Of a stretch of DNA of 64,000 nucleotides, positions 31,100 through 42,054 are shown one piece after another. Position numbers and translations under genes: made by a program. The first letter of the stretch is position 1; each line of letters opens with the position of its first letter. The notes below the pieces were generated by a model. That model was not told the origin of the DNA. It did no database searches and saw only the letters and a list, made by a program, of their open reading frames with translations. Source of the DNA: Oegoconia quadripuncta (Eukaryota > Arthropoda > Insecta > Lepidoptera > Autostichidae); contig OX438749.1 of the NCBI GenBank assembly GCA_949316235.1, forward strand, positions 13,286,914 to 13,350,913, written 5' to 3'.

Positions 31100-31210
31100 T
31101 TGCGAGAGCTCCTCCCAAAATGCCAAGAACTACGCCCACTGATACCATAGACTTCTCTTTCTCTCTGTTAGTGCTGGACTTACCAATCCCAATAGCTATG
31201 CAACCAGCAC
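31100..31210 (-). CDS. Coding exon 3a of a small membrane-protein gene
   Basis: Acceptor TTTTTTCCAG, donor CAA|GTATGTCG. It has 111 nt, with 2 nt completing the codon begun in exon 2 (TTC G|GT) and 1 nt carried to exon 4a. The product reads AGCIAIGIGKSSTNREKEK and then MVSVGVVLGILGGALA: a short polar loop between two hydrophobic helices. Exon 3b (18332-18430) is paralogous with identical phases. The chain 2-3a-4a gives an uninterrupted frame with consensus splice sites at all four junctions, which is strong internal evidence for a real gene. Family unrecognised. Confidence 0.7.
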
Positions 31211-31288
31211 CTGGAAAAAATCTCTCTATTTACTATAATTATCATCAATATTATTAATAATAATATATATATAATATATATACACATT

Positions 31289-31610
31289 TGTGTAGTGGAT
31301 TGTGACCCTGTCAGCAAAACCAACGGTTGCGAGTTCGAATCCTGCGAGGGTTAAATGTATGGGTGATGAATACGATCATTCATTCCCAAGTCATGGATAT
31401 TTATATAAATATTTATGTATTTTTTTCCGTTATCTAGTATTCATAGTACAAGATTTGTTTAGTTTCGGACTAGGTGATTGGTGTAAGTATTTATTATATA
31501 TTATTGTCCATACGAATGATGATCTTTTTATTTATGTTGCAATTGTATTGTATTGTATTATATTATTTATATTGTATTACCCCTGTATCTCCTCGGGTAA
31601 TAGCTGAAAA
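31289..31610 (+). mobile_element. tRNA-derived SINE, second family
   Basis: A B-box-type GCGAGTTCGAATCCTGCGAG follows a tRNA-like TGTAGTGGATTGTGACC. The body has GATGAATACGATCATTC, TGGATATTTATATAAATA and GGACTAGGTGATTGGTG. A relative is at 33740-33990. It lies in the intron between exons 2 and 3a. Confidence 0.55.
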
Positions 31611-31809
31611 TCAGTGTTTTTGAACTATCTCATACACTGAGCTGTGACCCATTTGTCCTGCTGCAGCACAAATATGCTTTAGTTGCACGCGCAAGACTTG
31701 TCAGCATTGTAGCATATATTTATAATTTGAATTTTTTTACCAATAATTTACTACTTTTTTATATCGTGTTGGGCGGTTTTATAATAAATTGTTCTTATTC
31801 TATTGATTG

Positions 31810-31915
31810 ATTTCGAGAGCGAAAGCAGCCTTAATCCAGCGACTTTCGCAACCTTCATCAGGTCGTATGGCCTACGCTGCGATGCCGGTGCGTGGTCTCC
31901 ACTCGAGAACTTTAA
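31810..31915 (-). mobile_element. LINE 3' tail fragment (same type as 29320-29545)
   Basis: The minus strand reads CTCGAGTGGAGACCACGCAC, CGCAGCGTAGGCC and GAAGGTTGCGAAAGTCGCTG. This parallels TTCGAGTGTAGACCATGCGC, CGCAGCGTAGGACG and AAGGTTGCGGGAAGTCGCTG at 29.3 kb. Confidence 0.5.
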
Positions 31916-32111
31916 GGCCTAACTATATTTAACTATAATATGCCCGACCCACTGCCCTTTTACTAATCCGCTGGGCAATATCAGTGAATTTAATTCGCCA
32001 GTGGATTACTTAATTTCTAATACTGCTTTACTTAATTAAAATTTATATATCTTTTGCAATGCCAATTTTAAATGCAAATATTAAATATAAGGTATAATGC
32101 AGAATATTTAC

Positions 32112-32161
32112 CGAAGGCTATGATTAATACACCACAGCACATTATGAGACAGGCACGAGTA
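32112..32161 (-). CDS. Coding exon 2 of a small membrane-protein gene
   Basis: Acceptor TTTTATTTAAGTTTCAG, donor TTCG|GTAAAT. It has 50 nt, with 1 nt completing a codon begun upstream and 1 nt carried into exon 3a or 3b. It encodes TRACLIMCCGVLIIAFG, a Cys-rich hydrophobic segment that continues into exon 3 as one helix. The incoming phase (2 nt from upstream) does not fit the phase-0 donor of the first exon at 43960, so a further exon of length 3n+2 is expected between 32.2 and 43.9 kb. I did not find it. Confidence 0.65.
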
Positions 32162-32164
32162 CTG

Positions 32165-33739
32165 AAACTTAAATAAAAAGATTAGTAATACTGCATTCGT
32201 TTACTCCGATACGCACTTGAAGTACGAGTAACACTTTACCTATACCAACTACTTACAGTCTGCGTCTTATACAGCATAGTATGCCGTTTTAATACATAAG
32301 GTGTTAACGAAAGAGCGCAAAACCTCGCAACTGGTAGCTTAGACCTTGAGAGTGAATAACTTCCTCTATTCCCACTAGTTCAGTTGACCAGTTCAGTTAA
32401 CTAGACTAGTGAAACTTTTTTTCTCGTTACTTTTGTTTTACGACTCTTGAAAATTCACTGAAATAAAATTGGCTCTTCATACAAATTATCTCTCTGCTCT
32501 CGGCTTTCCTCTTGACCTGCTGATAAGACACGTTAAACTTCTCTTTTATCTGCTGCATGTAGCTTATTCTCGGAAGGCTAAGAGCAGAGAAATATAGAGA
32601 AATCTCCACCGATAAGAGCATGGCTCTTAAATAAGATAATGAAGATTCAAATTTAATAGCGGACTGGATCAATTTGTATAATTTGGTAAGGGAAACTCGG
32701 TTTTGTGAATTTTCTGAAGTCTTAGAAAAAAAAATATTTAGTGTCATGGTCTGAGATACCAGGCACGATGTTTTGTTCGTTAACCCTTGCATAAAAATAA
32801 GTCTTAAAAGGTATTTATTCATCAAAAAAATCATTAAACATACAGGAGAATCGAAAATTACTTACTTACCCATTCATTATAATAAATATTATGATGAATG
32901 GGTAGGGATTCAGCAGGCTTGCTGGTATTCAGACCCCTCCCTCAGGGCATTTGCTGCCACCAAAGAAAGAACGCGAGTTTCTAATCACTATAATTTTTTT
33001 TAATTTTTACATGGCTCTGGACGACGTCCAAATTTTGCGAGCGTCATGTTGAATTTTTAACATAAAATGTATCCTGGTAATCTGGTGATTGAACGACATC
33101 AAATTGGTCAAGCTGCTGAGGTTACAGGAGGTAACATAGAAATCTACATATTTTCTGGAGCAGTCGGATAAAAACAAAGAGACACCGTCAATCAGCGCCA
33201 TTTATCGAGTCACTCTAAACTATTTTGGTAGTATGCTAAAAACATTTTTCTCCTCTGTGACTCACTGCCTACAAAAAATTTGTTATTTTTTTCAGTTTGG
33301 TTTGCGTTGTATCAAGTTATCAAGTTTGATTGGAATGAAACATACATACATACATCCGCAGTGCTCTAATATATCCGACTCTCTAGCCTAGACAATTATT
33401 TTATATTACTATTTATTAAGAATTTGTCATTTAAAATAACCTTGTACTTAAAAATAGTGCCTTCCAGGCCACCAACTGTGCACAAAAAAGAATTTCAGTA
33501 ATGTTATGCTGTTAAACAGCTCTGGTTACCTACATACATACTGCATCCTTACCACGTACACATTTTTGGGTTTGGTCTCTATTTGCCGTTCAGCTCGCTT
33601 GCGTTCAATCGCTAAATTTGCTACCACGTTAGCGCCCTACTTGTAAATTATGGTAGCTCAAAACCATATAATCTATTAGACGTTTATCGTCCTTACTTCT
33701 AGGGCGTTTATTTCTATTCTAATAGCTCGGATATGTTTG
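32165..33739. other. Presumed intron, no gene recognised
   Basis: A 135-codon minus-strand frame at 32427-32834 has no motif. An inverted repeat TACCCATTCAT / ATGAATGGGTA lies at 32868-32903. The rest is AT-rich. Confidence 0.35.
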
Positions 33740-33990
33740 GTGTAGGTAGTAGTTAGAAACTCTACTGCTATACCAAAAGGTCGCGAGTTCGAATCCCGCG
33801 AGGGTCATATTTTTGTATGATGAATACGGAAATTGTGTTCCCGAGTTAAGGATGTTTTTTTGTATTTATTTACAAAAGAAAATGTATTTATATAGTTTAT
33901 CAACCATCTGGTATCCATAATACAACAATAGTTGCTTAGTGTGGAACTAGATGACGCTGTGTGTTTGTGCAAAGATATATTTATACTTCT
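33740..33990 (+). mobile_element. tRNA-derived SINE, second family (copy)
   Basis: The B-box phrase GGTCGCGAGTTCGAATCCCG is followed by GATGAATACGG, GAGTTAAGGATG and GGAACTAGATGACG. The order and wording are as at 31289-31610. Confidence 0.55.
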
Positions 33991-35249
33991 GTGGTACCAA
34001 ATTCAGCGACCGAACACAAGCGAGCTAAACGACAAGTTATTAGCGATTGCTGATCAATGCCAAGAATCTTAATGAAATTACGACATTTAGCTCAGCCTAC
34101 GAATAATTTATAATCAGAGTTAGGCCCCACATCTCAGAACTAGACCGAGATTACCGATTACCACCGTAACCTACTGGATTCATTACACCAAGCAACTCTA
34201 GTTTTCAGCCATCACAAACTTTCAGAGGGCTTAGAACCGTTTAGGCTGCGCAGAGACATATTGGCTCTTTGGGCATGTTCTATCATTTGTACAATGAAGA
34301 GTATTCTGCTTGTCTATTTGACCAGGTATCATCAATCTGCTACATTTTTATTACCTATCGACGCAATACTCATCTGATTCACTGCTTTACTACTCAGTGG
34401 TCCTTTTACCATAAACTAAACATTTAATATGGAATAAACAGCGCTACCAAAAGTCCACAATTTGAAAGTCTGGTTCATATGTGATTCCACTGATACTGTA
34501 ACTGTCTATAGGTGACAGAAAGCCTTCCTATTAGTGCACACAAAGCAGCAGGAAACAGTGTAGATCTATAATATGGCAAACGACAGCAGTTCATATTCAA
34601 ACAAGAACTAGAAATCAAAGTAATTTGATTTGAATAAAGTACAACTACCTCACTTTCGCCCATCGCCATCCTGAACGAACTTCATCCATAACTATACGGT
34701 ACTATAAAAATACAAAACACATATGTGCCTACATTATATCTTTAAATTACACATCTCGTAGTGAAAATGTTGTTTATAGAAAACTTTCTCCGGCCTTTCA
34801 CAATGGAAAAATTATACAACATTCTTATAAGAATATATCAAATTCAGGTGTAGGATCTATGATCAAATAAATTTCAACTTCCATCAAGTTTAGAAAAATA
34901 CTAAAGATGACATCATGCTGACAGTAGATGTAGAAGTTATGTCAAAACCTGAAAGTAAGGAAAAGACAAAATCTAAGAAGTATCTATAGAAGTAATAAAA
35001 GATACCCATTTTTCTTTGACTAATGAGTGTCTAATCGTAATCAGCAAAAAGTATAAAATGAATAAGAAAGAAATAGTTATCTGGTGTTCACTGATTGGGC
35101 GACTGTGGGAATTCATAAATGTCGACTAACTTTATATGAACTTTATATCAAAATTCTGGCAAAATTTATCAGAATTAATAATATCAAATTATAATCTCCC
35201 CATTCTTATTTTTTAGCTGTAATTTTAGCACCCGCACTTTGTTCCCTTA

Positions 35250-35252
<3 letters not shown>
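33991..35252. other. No recognised gene
   Basis: AT-rich. A minus-strand ATGGCGATGGGCGAAAGTGAG followed by GTAGTT near 34650-34671 could be a tiny first exon but has no other support. Confidence 0.3.

Positions 35253-35304
<52 letters not shown>
35253..35304. repeat. (TA)n microsatellite
   Basis: About 26 uninterrupted TA units. Confidence 0.95.
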
Positions 35305-35308
<4 letters not shown>

Positions 35309-35639
35309 CTCTACCTTTGCTTATTCCCTTATGTGCTTGCTATATGTACTATATGGCAAACATTTATATAATATATCTATCAGTAGTTATAGTACTCTCA
35401 ACTGTCTTTATTTATTTTCTCTTTCTGTTTATCTCGTTCTATCCACCGGTATTCCTAATCCTGTTTTTCTCAGTGTTTCTGTCAACCTTGACTTTGGCAG
35501 AATCATCGTCTAACACGATGGAGCCATAGAACCTCCAAAAAGTGAAGTGAACTATAACACACTAGTCTGTGTTTTGATGATTATGTTAGAAATAATTTGA
35601 AAATATTTAAACGTGTTCGTGTTGTAAAAGAAGACAGAA

Positions 35640-36235
35640 AACCTTTGAGGACCTAAATAATGGTTGAATGGTTTACATCAAACAAATCTGGAGTAGATTT
35701 GTTTGTCAATGAGAAAAAAAAAACCAAATGTTGAAAGTTCTCACTAACTAATATCAATCAGGTAGCTAGTACTGTTTTAGAAAAAAACGAAAGGTTGGAA
35801 CTAGAGAATATTATTTTATTCCTTTACGTTAGGTAAAGGACTGCAATGGGGTCCGCATATCGATAAGTTGGTGAAACACCTTAGTTCTGCAATATTTGCT
35901 ATTAAAAAAATACATAATTCAACCGATGTGAATACCACGAGGCCTTACGGTATTCTCTTGTGAGGAAATGCCGCTGATATAAATTGTATTGTTCTGCAGA
36001 AACACGCGGTTCGGGCGATTTACAAATTGGGCCCCAGAGTGTCTCTTAGGAATAAATTTAAACAAATCAATAGCATCGCAACATACTTATGAAAACTTAA
36101 TTTACGTAAGAAAAAATGTAGAATCGTTTAATAAAAATAAAGACATACATAAAGTAAATACACGAAACAAAAAGAAATTTGTTGTTCTGTTATACACTAA
36201 CACACACATAGACCGCTCGGCGACATTCAGTCAAA
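35640..36235 (+). pseudogene. Decayed Jockey/CR1-type LINE ORF2 fragment
   Basis: Frame-broken homology to the remnant at 14703-16375. Recognisable pieces are LQWGPHIDKLVKHLSSA-like sequence near 35840-35900, a copy of GNAADINCIVLQKHAVRAIY near 35970 and YENLIYVRKNVESFNKNKD near 36090. Several frameshifts and stops are present. It is interrupted on the right by the pentanucleotide arrays. Confidence 0.7.
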
Positions 36236-36853
36236 TTATATAATATAATATAATATAATATAATATAATATAATATAATATAGTATAGTGTAGTGTAGTG
36301 TAGTGTAGTGTAGTGTAGTGTAGTGTAGTGTAGTGTAGTGTAGTGTAGTGTAGTGTAGTGTAGTGTAGTGTAGTGTAGTGTAGTGTAGTGTAGTGTAGTG
36401 TAGTGTAGTGTAGTGTAGTGTAGTGTAGTGTAGTGTAGTGTAGTGTAGTGTAGTGTAGTGTAGTGTAGTGTAGTGTAGTGTAGTGTAGTGTAGTGTAGTG
36501 TAGTGTAGTGTAGTGTAGTGTAGTGTAGTGTAGTGTAGTGTAGTGTAGTGTAGTGTAGTGTAGTGTAGTGTAGTGTAGTGTAGTGTAGTGTAGTGTAGTG
36601 TAGTGTAGTGTAGTGTAGTGTAGTGTAGTGTAGTGTAGTGTAGTGTAGTGTAGTGTAGTGTAGTGTAGTGTAGTGTAGTGTAGTGTAGTGTAGTGTAGTG
36701 TAGTGTAGTGTAGTGTAGCGTAGTGTAGCGTAGCGCAGCGCAGCGCAGCGCAGCGCAGCGCAGCGCAGCACAGCACAGCACAGCACAGCACAGCACAGCA
36801 CAGCACAGCACAGCATAGCATAGTATAGTATAGTATAGTATAATATAATATAA
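36236..36853. repeat. Pentanucleotide array with ordered single-base unit changes
   Basis: An unbroken 5-bp register runs TAATA, TAGTA, TAGTG (86 units, 36286-36715), TAGCG, CAGCG (6 units), CAGCA (10 units), TAGCA, TAGTA (4 units), TAATA. Each neighbouring block differs by one transition and the series closes where it began. Long open frames read from it on the minus strand (repeats of H-Y-T-T-L) are artefacts: a stop-free 5-mer reads the same in all frames. Confidence 0.95.
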
Positions 36854-36953
36854 TTGTAACCCAAACTTATTTAAAAGAGCAACCCTGGAGTTTCTTGCTC
36901 GTTCTTCTCTGGGAAGTCAGCTATGTGAATGAGCAATAATGTGAATAATTTTA
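36849..36953 (+). repeat. Inter-array spacer, duplicated LINE 3' UTR segment
   Basis: About 104 bases starting TAATTGTAACCCAAAC and including GAGTTTCTTGCTCGTTC recur at 37327-37431 with one difference (AAGTCAG versus AAATCAG). The sequence is the LINE 3' UTR also present on the minus strand at 60530-60690. Confidence 0.85.
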
Positions 36954-37333
36954 TAGTGTAGTGTAGCGTAGCGTAGCGTAGTATAGTATAGTATAGTATA
37001 GTATAGTATAGTATAGTATAGTATAGTATAGTATAGTATAGTATAGTATAGTATAGTATAGTATAGTATAGTATAGTATAGTATAGTATAGTATAGTATA
37101 GTATAGTATAGTATAGTATAGTATAGTATAGTATAGTATAGTATAGTATAGTATAGTATAGTATAGTATAGTATAGTATAGTATAGTATAGTATAGTATA
37201 GTATAGTATAGTATAGTATAGTATAGTATAGTATAGTATAGTATAGTATAGTATAGTATAGTATAGTATAGTATAGTATAGTATAGTATAGTATAGTATA
37301 GTATAGTATAGTATAATATAATATAATATAATT
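36954..37333. repeat. Second pentanucleotide array
   Basis: In register: TAGTG x2, TAGCG x3, TAGTA x67 (36979-37313), TAATA x3, TAATT. It ends in the same unit sequence and spacer as the first array, so array plus spacer behave as a duplicated higher-order unit whose dominant 5-mer then diverged. Confidence 0.95.
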
Positions 37334-37512
37334 GTAACCCAAACTTATTTAAAAGAGCAACCCTGGAGTTTCTTGCTCGTTCTTCTCTGGGAAATCAGCT
37401 ATGTGAATGAGCAATAATGTGAATAATTTTAATATTAAGATAAAAAATGTGACGTTTCAAGTGATAATTTTTATCCTACGAAATAAATATTTTTTGGTTT
37501 GATTTGATTTGT
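37327..37512 (+). mobile_element. LINE 3' UTR and tail
   Basis: AAAATGTGACGTTTCAAGTG and TATCCTACGAAATAAATA lead to a tail of TTTGATTTGATTTG. The minus-strand copy at 60530-60690 shares these phrases. It probably belongs to the decayed ORF2 at 35640-36235. Confidence 0.65.
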
Positions 37513-37925
37513 CTTCGCCCTTAGTCTATCGCGGTCACTGGATCTTAACTGGCAACATAAGGAGTTTTAACCACAAGTATCTTTTTCAGTGGTTCCTTGT
37601 AAAATAAAGATATTTCCTTTTCTTTCTGGCCATGCTGTATGTTAATTAGTTAATGAGATCTCAGGGTACAAAAGTGGCTCTAAATGGTTCGTGTAAATAG
37701 AGCATAGCGTCAGAGCGACCAGTATTTTCTTTGAGAACTTAGCCTGCGTACTACCGAGTGGTTAGATATGGCCGTTCAAACATATTTGTATGTTTCTAAT
37801 TAAGAGTTTACAGTTTCTTTTCCTACAGATGATTTCCCTTTCCAAAGCGGTGCTAGCTTGACTGACATGCTTAAGCCCTATTTTTATTTACAATAGATTT
37901 AAATTGACATTCAAAATTCAAAATT

Positions 37926-38165
37926 TGGTTGGTGGTAGGGCATTTTAAATGTCCGCCTGGCTAGCTACCACCATCTTATTTAAATCTGCCGCCAAGCAGC
38001 AATGTTAATAGCATTGTTGTGTTCCGGTTGTCAGAGATAAGATAGCCAGTCCCCCAAATGTGTTGAAGTTTCCAGGTCAGTACGCTTCCACCTTCGACCT
38101 CATCTTCTCTTAACATCAGTTGTGATTGAGTTCAAGTACCAACCCGTTGTGCTTAAAAAATATAT
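37926..38165 (+). mobile_element. 5'-truncated SINE (family of 2331-2657)
   Basis: It begins in the body at GGTTGGTGGTAGGGCATTTT and runs colinearly through GATAGCCAGTCCCCC to an A-rich end. The tRNA-like head is missing. It is roughly 90 per cent similar to the full copy by eye. Confidence 0.75.
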
Positions 38166-38834
38166 ATAAAAAAATATATAGTATTACAAATTGTAAAATA
38201 CTAGTTGATAGTCTTCCTAACAATTTAAAATAGAACATATTTCCGTACTAACCGACTTTGGTTCAAAACCTATAGGATCCATTAACCAAAAAACCTGAAA
38301 TTTGTTTCAAAGTCTTAAACCATAACTAAAGAAAAAAATCCGAAAAGATTACATATATTGTATTCTATGAAATTATTCTGTGATAAGTTTAATTTTGCTG
38401 TTTTCGTCATACAATGTCTACCTAACCAATTACATTTTATTTAAGTCTGTCTGTTTCAAATATTGATCAAGTATGATGTTAGGCATGTTCGGAACCCTCA
38501 GAGCCCGAATCCTCGCACTTCATAACTGTGTGATCTTCACATAAGCCTATGTGAACATATGTGAACGGATAAAAGGACAATTGTGGCAATATTATAAAGG
38601 TTCCCTTTTAGCCGTTTGGTTACGGAAGCTAAAATGATGTTATGTAATTGAAACAACAACAGTTAACATACCGTTATTGGCTTGCTCGAAAGCAAAATGA
38701 TGATACTTGATGGATTTATTTGCTCATTAAGCTCATGATTAACCAACGGAGACCACCCATTAGCAGACCTAAGTTTTGAATGATACACCGTTCGGCAGGC
38801 ATAAATTTTAGGTTTAGAACCCGATTTCGAAAGA
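38166..38834. other. No recognised gene
   Basis: AT-rich. Nothing beyond chance reading frames. Confidence 0.4.
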
Positions 38835-38950
38835 CATATAAGCGAAAGCCATTTGTGCGACGCCAGATAATCGAAGTGCCATATGAACAAAGCGCCATTT
38901 AGCCGATGGGTCATTTAATCGAAAAGACAAATATGCGAAAGCCATAAGAT
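38835..38950. repeat. Degenerate ~15-bp minisatellite (GCCATTTGTGCGA-like)
   Basis: About seven or eight diverged units follow each other, for example AAGCGAAAGCCATTTGTGC, ATAATCGAAGTGCCATATG and ATTTAATCGAAAAGAC, with periods of 15-17 bases. Confidence 0.5.
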
Positions 38951-40189
38951 AATTTTACCTAATTTTCTCTAAAAGTAAATATAAAAAAAAAATATTTTGT
39001 TCACTTAAATTATCATTCACTTTTAAAGGTTTGAGTAACCCAGAATCATCATTTAGTTTCCACTAGTACATATATATACACGTTTAGGAGGTCCAAAAAA
39101 CATAAAATCCCATTTATACAACTTCTTCACCCCATCAGCAACGCAGAAAAGAGAAAATAAAACATTATCCCAGCCTACGAAATAGAAACGAAACACCGAG
39201 CTAAGAGAGCTTTCACAATCCGATACCGTCTAAAATGCATCACAATTCAAATATTCCGTAATGCCAAAACATTGTCAAAGGCGACTAAATTTTGCAACGT
39301 TACCTTTGCTACCCTAAACCAACGACGCGCAAAAAGTGTATATAAAATAAATAAAAATAAAATGCAACTTGTTTCACAGTTTCCCAACGATTTGCATAGA
39401 ATCAATGGCAAATCAAAAAGGATCTCTAGGGATTAGCGAACTCGGACCGTGAATGTACCATTGATTTTCACTACACAAATCGAACATTTGTGAAAATGGA
39501 GGTAGTGTTAATGTAGCGGTCGTATAGATGTGGTGCTCGTATATACGTATAAAGTATGTTCGTGAAAGAGTTTGTCTGGGTTTTGTTACAATCACTAGTT
39601 AGCAAAATTTCAATTTGCGCATGCAAAAGTTTTTATTTAAGATGACGGATTTCATGAGTAACGATTTACATTCTAAGCAGTTTTTAAAAATTCACAATCG
39701 AAATGTTTCCTCAAGTGGTAAAAATGTTCAAATGACGGAAACAATAATAACCTTTAAGCTTAGCATTAAAGAACTTCGTATCGGGAATGAGGACTTTTCG
39801 TTCGTAAACTTCGCGAATTATTTTTTATTTGAACTTCTAACATCTCAATAAGATTGTCCCATCCCAATAAAGTGCTGGATTGAATATTACTTATGCATGA
39901 AGTGCTTATGGTCTTATATTTCAATATAAAATACTAATACTAAATCCAAAGTAATGTCCGTAAAACTTGGACCATTCCTTAGTTAATTTTGCAAAGTGAA
40001 TTTTGTGGAGTAAAAATACATTAAGTAGGTACTTGCTGATTTAAATTGTGTGCGCTGGAGACATTTTCATTATCATGTAATTAAAAATAAAGAACGTTTT
40101 GCCTTATTATGCTTTGTTGATAAGTGCATATAATGTATAAAAGGACTTCTAACATTTAGTTTTGTAAAAAGTTGTATTGTATTGGCGAA
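38951..40189. other. No recognised gene
   Basis: A 78-codon plus-strand frame at 39615-39851 lacks any motif. Otherwise non-coding. Confidence 0.35.
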
Positions 40190-40545
40190 AAGCTCTTAGT
40201 CATGTTTGATGAAAATCAGTTAAATCGTTTTGAAGATATTCAGCTATTAACAAAAAAATTTAACCGACTTCAATCAAAAAAAGGAGGAGGTTCTATGTTC
40301 GACTGTATATATTTTTGGTGTATTTAGATGATATTATAGATCCATCAGGGGTTGGAAAGAAGGAAAGAGAACATTTATTCAGCTTACAAAGGGCATGTAC
40401 ATGAAAATTAATTTAATAATTTTGATAATTAATTTTTTTATTATCAAAATTTTTAATTTTTTATATTTAAGATTACACTTCTTAGCTATAATTGATGGAA
40501 ATTGGTGAAACTGTTTTGAAGATATTTATCTTTAACATAGTTGAT
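40190..40545 (+). repeat. Family R dispersed repeat fragments
   Basis: Two diverged copies of GATGAAAATCAGTTAAATCG (near 40210) and GATGGAAATTGGTGAAACTG (near 40493), with an ACCGACTTCAATC repeat and a small A/T foldback (TAATTTTGATAATTAA) between them. Confidence 0.4.
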
Positions 40546-41061
40546 TTTATTTATCTAGATTAGTATAATAATTTGTTTATCTGGGGTTTTCTAAATTTTC
40601 AAGTTATAGTTATTTAATTTCATGTAGGACTTCTTCTACATAGGAGTGAGTAGGGTATTATTTAGTATTCTTAAGTGGGCGGGTAATCTAAATGTGTCAC
40701 CTTGTTAATCTGTTTAATCCAAAAAAGAGAATCGTGTTTGTGAGCTTTACATTCTCGTAGCAGGCGCATAACGAAGTATGTCAGGTAAACGTATTCCCAC
40801 GGGCTTCACACTTGTTATATACGACGCATTATAGTATTGGTTGTGAAATTACATATTAGTTTTACACATTGAAAGCCTGTCAATTAGCATGACAGTTAGG
40901 TATTATGTTAAGTTCGTCATTTGAAATTATAACGACAGTGTCCCTTGTTATCTCTTTGATTTGACGTTTAATGGGCGCCCATAATTACTGCACTAGCCTC
41001 TAGCCGATAAATAACGCACTGTCACTCCCATGGCGCGATTTTTTTATGCACAACTATTAGA
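40546..41061. other. No recognised gene
   Basis: AT-rich, non-coding by eye. Confidence 0.35.
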
Positions 41062-41160
41062 CCTCAATCAAACCTGATTTATAAGAAGATGAGGACGAAA
41101 GTCGAAACGCGCTCACCTGGAACTCCCAACTTAGTTAAGGGACTGGCTATCTTATCTCAA
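41062..41160 (-). mobile_element. SINE body fragment (family of 2331-2657)
   Basis: The minus strand has GATAAGATAGCCAGTCCC, the comment-worthy CCAGGTGAGCGCGTTTCGAC variant, and CTCATCTTCTTATAAATCAG. This is diverged but colinear with the SINE 3' half. Confidence 0.5.
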
Positions 41161-41694
41161 ACAGCCAAAACCCAATAATGGCGTCGACATTTTTGCAGTC
41201 TGTCCTAATCGCTACATTGGACAAGCGATTTAGCCAATGCAGATTTTTTTGGGAGCTTCGCGTCAACAAGCACTCCTGGTAATTGTTATTATGCTGACGA
41301 TTCCTTAAGTGGTTCACTAATAGTGATAGAAGATAAAGAGATAGATAACACATTTATTTGCATATTACAGAAATATACGACCGCACCATGTTTCTGCTTG
41401 CAAGACATAGTGATAGGGGGGTACTATGATTTTGTATAGGCTGAGTGGAAATGGATGGATTCCTTTCAAATTGTGTAGTAGACCTGATTTGCATCAAATA
41501 GGTCCATATAGTGATAGTGAGATGTCAGTGAGATATCTCACATTCAATGACTCATGATTATTTCAGTTAATATAATTTTGCCGGAAGATTTTGCTGTGAC
41601 AACGATTTTATTCCTTCCTTACAAATCAGGTCTCAAATGTTGAAAGGAATCTAGTTATTTATTTAAGAGCCAGGTCTTGTCGGTGGAGTTTTTT

Positions 41695-42040
41695 CTATCT
41701 AACTAATATTCTAAATGCGAAAGCTTGGTTGTTTGTTTGTTTGTTGCGAAACGGATTTGGAAGAAATTTGGTAGAATGTACCCTGGATTAAGACATAGGA
41801 TATTGTTTATCCCGATAAACTGAGTAGTTCCCGAGGAATCAACAAAAGTTTCGGATAGGTAGAATATACCTTGGATTAAGACATAGGATATTGTTTATCC
41901 CGATAAACTGAGTAGTTCCCGAGGAATCAACAAAAGTTTCGGATAGATAGAATATACCTTGGATTAAGACATAGGATACTGTTTATCCCGATAAACTGAG
42001 TAGTTCCCGAAGGATTATTCCATGCAGGCGAAACTGCGGG
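41695..42040. mobile_element. Dispersed RTE-derived-type repeat with 88-bp internal triplication
   Basis: An element of the CGCCCGCGG...GCATTTATAAT type (opposite orientation to 29755) contains three consecutive 88-bp units. They start TGGATTAAGACATAGGAT at 41784, 41872 and 41960. The first two are nearly identical. Confidence 0.75.
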
Positions 42041-42054
42041 CGAAAAGTCAATGT

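Noticed and set aside
32427..32834. 135-codon minus-strand frame
   Set aside because: Looked at as a possible missing exon of the membrane-protein gene, but it has the wrong composition, no acceptor or donor at suitable phase and no motif.
36190..36864. Long minus-strand open frames (up to 224 codons) of repeating H-Y-T-T-L
   Set aside because: Any 5-bp unit without a stop is open in all three frames. This is the pentanucleotide array, not a protein.
36236..37333. CRISPR array
   Set aside because: Contiguous 5-bp units without spacers in a eukaryotic context.
36917..37342. 141-codon frame of repeating I-L-Y-Y-T type
   Set aside because: Same artefact from the TAGTA array.
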